Shown here: piece by piece, positions 19,660-25,689 of the stretch
Layout of the letters: the number at the start of each line of letters is the position of its first letter
Numbering within the stretch: the first letter of the stretch is position 1
Source: Klebsormidium nitens
Lineage: Eukaryota; Streptophyta; Klebsormidiophyceae; Klebsormidiales; Klebsormidiaceae
Reading direction: 5' to 3'
Assembly: GCA_000708835.1 (NCBI GenBank)
Contig: DF237834.1
Coordinates: 1 to 25,689 of the forward strand
Length of the DNA: 25,689 nt
The notes under the pieces: model-generated
What the model saw: the letters and a program-made list of their open reading frames with translations, nothing else
The model's database searches: none
Told to the model about the DNA's origin: nothing
Position numbers and translations under genes: made by a program

Positions 19660-19870
19660 ACTCCTGGCGCATACAGCTGACGCTGATCACGCGTTCACCT
19701 CGGCTGCGGACTGGTGTCAATATCTCTGCGCCGAGGACCAGAATGACGTCAGCTTCATCAGGAATGGCTGCACTCATCATATCATCAATGCCCTCGCCGC
19801 GTCAAAAAACTATTATTGCGAGCTCCATTTGACCACGACCTTCCGATCCACGCCGTTACGTGGTGGAAAA
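19660..19870 (-). pseudogene. Possible third remnant of the uncharacterised minus-strand gene family
   Basis: Read on the minus strand, this stretch gives GIDDMMSAAIPDEADVILVL followed by GAEILTPV. This parallels the KGLD...LLGADVLKVPWYT block of the broken paralogue. At DNA level TCTGCGCCGAGGACCAG matches TCTGCGCCGAGGAGCAG of the paralogue at all but one position, in the same orientation and place within the gene. Similarity fades on both sides. It lies between the first and second MSH2 exon relics, so a family member may have been inserted or copied into that intron. The match is short, and chance is not excluded. Confidence 0.35.
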
Positions 19871-21136
19871 AGCTATCAGAAGGCCGTTCAATGCCCCTGA
19901 AATTCGGGTTCCCTAGCTAATTCTATTAACCCTGATCCAGGTGCGCGGCAAGAGTAGTTCTAGCTGGTCACCGGCCCCAACATGGGTGGCAAGTCGACTA
20001 TCATCCGCCAGGTCGGTGTCAACGTGCTCATGGCCCAGGTCGGCTGCTTCGTGCCCTGCGACTCTGCGAACTTCAGCGTGCAGCGACTGCATCTTTGTGC
20101 GCGTCGGCGGAGACTGTCAGGTGAGTCAACAAGCGGAGGCGGAACGTTTTCCAGTGTTGCCGGGGTTATCAGGAGTCTGCTGGCTTTGGACCCCCTCCAT
20201 CTGCCTTCATCGGATTGTGTCGAAGCTCAAGCGTAAATGATACCAGAATCGAAGCCTGTTGAAAGGCCGTGACCCCTTTGTTCGATTGCTCGTTAGACGT
20301 GCGGACTCGTTTTGTTGAATTCAGTCAAGCATGTTTCTAGGCGACTCAGTTTGTTGTGCTGTTGCAACTGCGCTGCCTGTCGTCTATTGCAAAGGCTGAA
20401 GTCAACGTCAAAATCTGTCTTGTCCAAGACTCCCCTTTGAAGACTACAACTTCAACGTCGACATGCAGTCACGTCATTTCCTGACCGTCCGCTTTTCCCG
20501 CTGCGCCATGAGCTGCGCGGCGTGTCGACTTCTTGGCGGAGATGCTGAAGATGAGCGCGATCCCTAAGGCGGCCACCCAGAACTTCCTCATTCATCATTG
20601 ACGAACTAGGGCGGGGCACGTCCACCTACGACGGCTTCGTGAGCGGACTACGACAGTCCCGTTCGCTTCTGGATTTCAGACGTAAGCGGCACTGGCCGTG
20701 GAGTGATGCAGCACAATCTCTTATTGCGTGGCTTTCGACCACTTGCCTGAGGGCGCGCGCAAGCAGTCTCTTTGAGATCACTTGAATTGGAGGAGCGCTC
20801 TGCCCTGACTTCGAGGTGGATAGGTTTGTTTTCAACCCTTGTTTCAGGCCATCTGCGAGTGCATATATATATCATCTGCATATAGCATCTGCACGCGCAT
20901 GCTCCGCTCTTTCAGACTCGGTTTGAAATCCCACCGAAGCTTCTCGCTCGTTGTTTTCTCCTTACACGTTGTTCCCTGAACGAACGAAGCAAGGCCAACC
21001 CACCGGGCCAGCTTTTCTCGGGTCTCGCGTTGGCCCTTGTGGATATTGTCGGATGTCAAGCGCGTCGCAAGTCTGTCTCCGTCTCACAGATTAGTGTTCT
21101 CGCCGAGCCCGTTGACTTCGTTTTGACAATCTGCAG

Positions 21137-21470
21137 GTCTCGTCTGGGCTGTTTGCGCTACCTGCCTGACATCAGGCGCTTCTCACTCTGTTCGCAACCC
21201 ACCTCTAAAAACCATCGTTATCGCTGTTGTCCTAAACCTTGACTTTCGGCAGGTTTCGCGACGTGGACCATCCGTGAGTATCCGACCAAAGTCACGCGCG
21301 CACCGCTCTATTCGCGTCCTCAAACTGTCACCATTCCCGATCCTGGGCCAGACTATCGCACTTGCTGACTGTGTTCACCATTTTCAATGCACTGCAGGTC
21401 TTGCGTGGGCAATTTGCGTGTATCTGACCGAAGTCACACGCGCGCCCACTTTGTTCGCGGCCCACTTCCA
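21137..21470 (+). repeat. Triplicated 5' edge of an MSH2 exon, two decayed copies upstream
   Basis: The acceptor and first 70 or so bases of the GLAWAI exon occur three times, at 21137, 21253 and 21398 (periods 116 and 145). Each is preceded by a C-A-G acceptor. The middle copy still reads GFATWTIREYPTKVTRAP, close to the last copy GLAWAICVYLTEVTRAP. The first reads GLVWAVCATCLTSGAS and has drifted further. Only the last continues into FAAHFHELTPLA. This is the mirror of the pattern at BTPC exon 13, where most of the extra pieces lie on the donor side. Confidence 0.85.
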
Positions 21471-22239
21471 CGAGCTGACCCCCCTCGCCAGCACCGCCCC
21501 GGTGCACGGGCCTCCGAGGGGTCCCCCGGTCGGGGATAGGCCAACTGTTACGTCAGCGCACATCTTGACGAGGAGACGCAGCTCACGATGCTGTACAAGA
21601 TGAGCGCCTCGGTGGTGTGTTTTTTGCGGGGAACGATCTCAGAGTCATTTGATCGAAGTGGAGGGTAATTGTCTCCTTTGGGGCAGCACTCGGGGCTAGT
21701 AGCAGAGTCGGGGTTCTTGCGCTGGCCTCCTCTTTGTTGTAGACGTTTTCGGGGAAGAACCCGGAGAAAGGCCGCAGAAGACTGTCCGCCCCAGATGAAT
21801 CCCGCTGCCTTTCTTCCTCAGTCCATTTGCGCCGAGCAATTACTTCACGCCAACCTTGGGCGGGCCGAAATTGTGTTTGGAGGATATTGTCAAAGACAAG
21901 TGTGCACCCCTTAGTGCTACTTACGTTGCCGCGAATCACATACTCCAAAGAAAGACAAGTTTCGTGAGCCGTACTTAATCAAGCTCCTTTTGCTTCGCTA
22001 CCAGCAGGTCGGTGTCAAACGGAAACGAGTGTCGGGGCCAGATGTCCGCACGAAGATCCGCCCGCGTGCGCAGCTTCCTGCGGCACTTCGCCGTTCTGCC
22101 AAACGACAAAAGGAGCCCCGATGAGGCAGCGAAACCCGCAGAGGACCTCAAAAAGTCGTTGGAGCAGGACGCGGCAGCCAACCCAGGGCTTCAAGAAGGC
22201 TTCAAGAGGGCTACAACAGATCCTGTGGCTTGCAAATGA

Positions 22240-23037
22240 CCAAGCTTTCAAAACCTGCCTATACTAAAGGCCCGTGGTTCGACCTTCGGCTTCCTATCCT
22301 ACACGGGCAGGGTACACCGAAATTGGCGTCTAACTAAAGTCTGAGGAAGGCCCAGCAGTCGGGCAGTCGGAGCAGCCTGCTTAGATGCTAAGGGCTTTTG
22401 TCTACAATAATGATCCCGAGCTCCGATTCGGCGCTCAACCGTCGTGATCCCGAACGCGTAATATGTTTGATCCTATTCAGCCAGCAAGCAACTTGCGAAC
22501 TTAACATGTGCTACTGACATGTCCATGCAATGTGCAAACGAGTAAATGCATCCGTCGGATGGTGAATATAATCTTAACTGAGGAATCGCAGTCAACGAAT
22601 GTGCATGGATTGACTGCATAGCAGAGCTAATCAAACGTATGTATAAACATATTCACATGCATGCAACGTGGATCTATCATGTGTTTGACCCACTACCAGC
22701 CTGAGACAACCCATGCCTTGGATCTGCGTAAATTTGGACGAGGCACGTGACCTGAATTTTGCCAAGTCGATCAATTTGCTAGGTTTGAAACGGAGTACTG
22801 ACAGTGAGCAGGCTTGACCAATAGCGCTTGAGGCACATCGAGTGGAGAGTTGACACGAGGTTGACACATCATATCAAGAGTCGCTTACATTCATTATGGC
22901 TTGTGATGGAACTTGTACGTACATAAGTTAGGACGCAATTGAGGTCACAAATGTAAGGCAATCACCATGCTGAAGATAACCGAAAGCATATGACGCGTGA
23001 TGGATTAGTGCAATCCTTGCTTATATCATTCACTTTC
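22240..23037. other. Spacer, no gene seen
   Basis: The right part (about 22450-23037) is relatively AT-rich and has no recognisable coding sequence. It probably includes the 3' untranslated region of the Sel1-repeat gene, which ends at 23038 on the minus strand. The GTGGTTCGACC at about 22273 resembles a tRNA B box, but no cloverleaf can be drawn around it. Confidence 0.5.
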
Positions 23038-25476
23038 CTACCACCACCATGCCTTTCCAACTTTCAAGTGCTTTTTAGCAATGCCATCGCCCTGCGCAGC
23101 AGCTTTTGAAAGCCACGCCTTTGCCTGCACCAGATCTTTTCCCACTCCTATACCATTTTGATAGCACAAACCTAAGAGAGATTGCCCTTTCACATTTCCT
23201 TGTTCTGCGGCTCTTCGGTACCACAGCACTGCCTTGCCACTATCTTTGTCCACGCCCTTCCCTTCAGCATACCAAAGCCCTAAAGCCAGTTGTGCTTCTG
23301 GTTTCCCTCCGTTAGCGGCCTCATGATACCAATACACTGCCTCCTTCGTGTTCTTTTGAAAAGGGGAGTAGCCGTCAGCATAGCCCTTGCCGACGGCATA
23401 TTGAGCGTCTACATTGCCATTTTTGGCGGCCCTCAGAAACCAGTACAGCGCCTTTGAATCACTCCTGCTCACACCTTCGCCCTTGGAGTACAACACACCC
23501 AAAGCATATTCAGCATTTGAAAACCCTTGCACTGCGGCTTGCTGAAAATACCGCAGAGCCTCTGTGGCATTCTTATGAATGCCCGCATCTTCGCGATAAT
23601 GGACGCCCAGCCGATACTGTGCATCAGAGGCTCCTTGGTCGGCGGCCTTCTGGTACCAAGCAATGGCCTCCGTCAGGTTTGATTCGACACCCCAACCATT
23701 TTCGTGACAAGTGCCCAAATTTACTTGTGCCATTGCGTTGCCCTGGTTGGCAGCCCTTCTGAACCAAGCCAACGCCTTTGAGGGATTTGCATAAACCCCC
23801 CATCCCTTCATGTAGCAAACGCCCAAAAGTTGTTGTGCCTCCGCAAGGCCCCGCTTAGCAGCCCTGCTGAAGCAAGCCGCTGCCTTCAAAAGATCCTTGT
23901 GCACACCAGAACCCTTGAAGTAGCACGCGCCTAGTTGGAACTGTGCCTCTGCAAGGCCCTGATCAGCAGCCCTCATGAAGCAAGCGGCCGCCTTTGCAGC
24001 ATCATTACGGTCAACCCATCCTTGCATGTAGGAGAGGCCTAACTTGAACTGTGCCTTTGCATGGCCTTGATCAGCAGCCACCCGGAACCAATTCACTGCC
24101 TCTGAGACATCCTTCCGCTCACCCCATCCGTCCAATAAGCAGACGCCAAGCTTGAACTGTGCCTCCGCAACTCCCTGGCTGGCGGCCCTTCTGAACCAAG
24201 CCACCGCCTCTGAGGCATCCTCGTCTACACCCCACCCGGTCTCATAGCAGACGCCTACCTTGAACTGTGCCTCCGGAAGGCCTTGAAGTGCAGCCTTCTG
24301 ATACCAAATCAAAGCATTCGATACATTTTTGCCCACAACCCAGCCTCCTTCGTAGCTCAAGCCCAACATATACTGTGCAGCCAACAATCCCTGGTTCGCG
24401 GCCTTTTGATACCAAGAGAGGGCCTCGAAAGGATCTCTACTCACACCCAAACCACCAGCATAACATAGGCCCAACGAGAACTGTGCCTTTGCAACCCCCT
24501 GCTCGGCTGCCTTCCGATAGCACACCGCTTTTTGCTCCGGGTCTCTGCCCTGACACTTGCCAGGATTGGTAGTAGTGCCCAAGTGAACGGCGATCGCAAT
24601 CACCACAACCACTAGGACCCCTGTCACCGAAAGAAACGACTTCAGAAAGGCAGACGGCAAAGTCACACGCATCCCCGGACCCGCACTGACTTCGTCAGAA
24701 CCCCCGACTTGCGGTTCCTTCTTTGCATCACCGCCCTCCTCGCACACGCTTGGCTCAGACCCCTCCTTGACATGTTCTTCCCGGACCGCCTCCGAGCTTT
24801 CCAGCAATGCAATGAGCTGGTCCAATATAACATCCTCAGCAGCAGCCTTCTTCACATAGTATTCCTCTTGCCCCTCAGCGGCCATTGACATGAGGCGGTG
24901 CAACTCCTCATTCTGGTGCTTGAGCTTTTCCAGGTCCTGCCTGTAAACCTCGACGTCAGCATCTGACACGCACCCCTCCTGTCTCAACTTGTTGACAGTC
25001 TTAATAACAGCCGTCGGTTCATTCCGCTGCAACTTGGGAAACTCTGCCGCGTCCTCCGGCACTTCTGCAGGATCCGGCTCTCCCACGCCCATCAGGAACT
25101 CCAATATGAGGGCTTGCAAATCACCGTTCTTCTGCTGTTGAACAAAGTGGATGTCCACCAAGGAATTGGTTATGTCCGTATTCACCTGGATGATATCGTC
25201 CATAATGCTCTTGTAATTCAAAATCCTCGACAGCTTGCTCCCGCAACATTTCAAAAAGATGTTGTGAGCATTCTTAAGGTGAAGTTGGAGGGAAGAGAGG
25301 GCTGTGGAGTAGGAATCAAGCTGTGGTTCCTTGAGGATTGTCTCTACCTGTGGTTTGAGCAACTGGATCCGCGCGTTGAGGTTCTTTCCTTGTATCTTGT
25401 GAAACCTGATACCCCTGCTCGCATCGTTCACCTCCTGAATGAGACTCAAGATCAGGGACGCCGCACTTGCGGCCAT
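23038..25476 (-). CDS. Membrane-anchored protein with N-terminal helical bundle, coiled coil and 13 Sel1 repeats
   Basis: The intronless frame runs from the ATG at 25476 (context AGCATGG) to TAG, giving 812 residues. The open frame extends 22 codons further up but only to a TTG, so the ATG is preferred. Residues 1-112 form several amphipathic helices (e.g. LNARIQLLKPQVETIL, LSSLQLHLKNAHNIFLKCC). The spacing recalls the four-helix MLKL_NTD/MCAfunc/RPW8-like bundle of plant MLKL and MCA proteins; this is a family resemblance, not a firm match. Heptad-like coiled coils follow at about 178-202 and 210-238, then an acidic linker and one hydrophobic segment at about 277-298 (LSVTGVLVVVVIAIAV). Residues 328-796 are 13 Sel1 repeats of 36 residues (one of 37), consensus AQ..LG.CY..G.GV..D...A..W...AA.QG, with half repeats on both sides. 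Sel1 repeats form solenoid scaffolds for protein binding, as in SEL1L/Hrd3. It could be a membrane-bound adaptor or a cell-death or defence protein; I cannot tell which. There is no signal peptide. Confidence 0.88.
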   Translation of the reverse strand: MAASAASLILSLIQEVNDASRGIRFHKIQGKNLNARIQLLKPQVETILKEPQLDSYSTALSSLQLHLKNAHNIFLKCCGSKLSRILNYKSIMDDIIQVNTDITNSLVDIHFVQQQKNGDLQALILEFLMGVGEPDPAEVPEDAAEFPKLQRNEPTAVIKTVNKLRQEGCVSDADVEVYRQDLEKLKHQNEELHRLMSMAAEGQEEYYVKKAAAEDVILDQLIALLESSEAVREEHVKEGSEPSVCEEGGDAKKEPQVGGSDEVSAGPGMRVTLPSAFLKSFLSVTGVLVVVVIAIAVHLGTTTNPGKCQGRDPEQKAVCYRKAAEQGVAKAQFSLGLCYAGGLGVSRDPFEALSWYQKAANQGLLAAQYMLGLSYEGGWVVGKNVSNALIWYQKAALQGLPEAQFKVGVCYETGWGVDEDASEAVAWFRRAASQGVAEAQFKLGVCLLDGWGERKDVSEAVNWFRVAADQGHAKAQFKLGLSYMQGWVDRNDAAKAAACFMRAADQGLAEAQFQLGACYFKGSGVHKDLLKAAACFSRAAKRGLAEAQQLLGVCYMKGWGVYANPSKALAWFRRAANQGNAMAQVNLGTCHENGWGVESNLTEAIAWYQKAADQGASDAQYRLGVHYREDAGIHKNATEALRYFQQAAVQGFSNAEYALGVLYSKGEGVSRSDSKALYWFLRAAKNGNVDAQYAVGKGYADGYSPFQKNTKEAVYWYHEAANGGKPEAQLALGLWYAEGKGVDKDSGKAVLWYRRAAEQGNVKGQSLLGLCYQNGIGVGKDLVQAKAWLSKAAAQGDGIAKKHLKVGKAWWW

Positions 25477-25689
25477 GCTTGCAATCCACCCTGTGACAGG
25501 AGCTCCACATTGAACCGTACATTGACCTCTGCTGCAGCACAAGTGGCTGATACTAGAGTGATAGATTAAAGGGTGAGAAAGTTCAGAATCAGAGTGTCAA
25601 AGGAGAGGACTTCGTGAACAATTGCCTGGAAAGAGTTTATTAGGATAATCATAATATTAATATTGTAAAGATCAGAGGACTGTCGGAGC
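25477..25689 (-). promoter_or_regulatory. Upstream region of the Sel1-repeat gene
   Basis: The 213 bases upstream of the start codon include an AT-rich block at about 25635-25670 that on the minus strand contains ACAATATTAATATTATG. This is a plausible promoter region about 160-190 bases from the ATG. No clear TATA consensus can be assigned, and an upstream non-coding exon is possible. Confidence 0.25.

Larger units (their letters stand above)
19139..22239 (+). pseudogene. MSH2: Decayed 3' half of a plant-like MSH2 mismatch-repair gene
   Basis: Five exon relics lie in the right order. 19139-19287: lever-domain piece with AFLEDAAARQDLR and RIPDVERLARKLE; its donor reads AAATGA instead of a GT. 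19941-20120: ATPase Walker A exon with GPNMGGKST, then GCFVPCDSA; codons expected to be TGG and CAG just before it are TAG, and one extra base shifts the frame at RDCIFVRVG. 20513-20638: LRGVSTF, then Walker B IIDELGRGTSTYDGF, with a one-base loss and later gain. 21398-21615: GLAWAI, EVTRAPTLFAAHFHELTPLA, then a shifted DEETQLTMLYK. 22005-22239: KRKRVSGPD, then a shifted FLRHFAVLPNDK C-terminal helix. The mismatch-binding N-terminal half and the exon encoding the CDQSFGIHVAE-type motif are not found. MSH2 normally pairs with MSH6 or MSH3 to recognise mismatches. With at least five frame lesions and two nonsense codons, this copy cannot make that protein. An intact gene is presumed to exist elsewhere in the genome. 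Confidence 0.88.

Noticed and set aside
21583-21948. 121-codon minus-strand frame between MSH2 relic exons
   Set aside because: It overlaps the end of the GLAWA exon relic and has no known domain. It is most likely chance in decayed sequence.
22262-22300. tRNA-like GTGGTTCGACC
   Set aside because: No acceptor stem, D arm or anticodon arm can be built around it.
25477-25542. N-terminal extension of 22 residues on the Sel1-repeat protein
   Set aside because: The extension starts with TTG, not ATG. The ATG at 25476 has a better context and begins the predicted helical bundle.

Overview
The window looks like nuclear DNA of a photosynthetic eukaryote, most likely a streptophyte (charophyte) alga or a close green relative. 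Its one large gene is a complete bacterial-type phosphoenolpyruvate carboxylase (BTPC), a class known from land plants and green algae. The gene has 14 GC-rich exons separated by 13 GT-AG introns, and its N-terminus and its C-terminal RNTG are typical of plant BTPC. The mismatch-repair relic further along also looks plant-like. The genus is inference.

Layout. 1-2384: no convincing gene, a GC-rich hairpin cluster near 430-615, and the presumed BTPC promoter. 2385-12763 (+): BTPC, 1133 residues, including a long disordered insertion with a His cluster and five PSP[KR] motifs. Exon 13 is surrounded by decayed partial copies of itself in both flanking introns. About 12.1-18.25 kb: two diverged tandem units of about 3.1 kb. 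Each holds a copy of the last BTPC exon, the 3' flank, and a minus-strand gene of unknown function. Unit 1 keeps a working BTPC exon and a frameshifted minus-strand gene (13690-14757). Unit 2 has a dead BTPC exon (about 15560-15710) and an intact 386-codon minus-strand gene (16836-17996). 19139-22239 (+): a broken, exon-by-exon MSH2 relic whose GLAWA exon is triplicated at its 5' edge, with a possible third remnant of the minus-strand gene inside it. 23038-25476 (-): an intronless gene for an 812-residue protein with an N-terminal helical bundle resembling MLKL_NTD/MCAfunc, a coiled coil, one membrane segment and 13 Sel1 repeats.

The genes do not form a pathway. BTPC acts in anaplerotic carbon metabolism. 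The MSH2 relic is not expected to make a working protein. The Sel1 protein looks like a membrane-anchored scaffold or a signalling/defence protein. The common theme is repeated local tandem duplication followed by decay: exon-scale at BTPC exon 13 and the MSH2 exon, gene-scale at 12.1-18.25 kb, and 60-bp scale at 16164-16283. The most notable observations are the reciprocal loss between the two 3.1-kb units, the exon-boundary duplications that leave extra splice sites, and the unusual architecture of the Sel1 protein.
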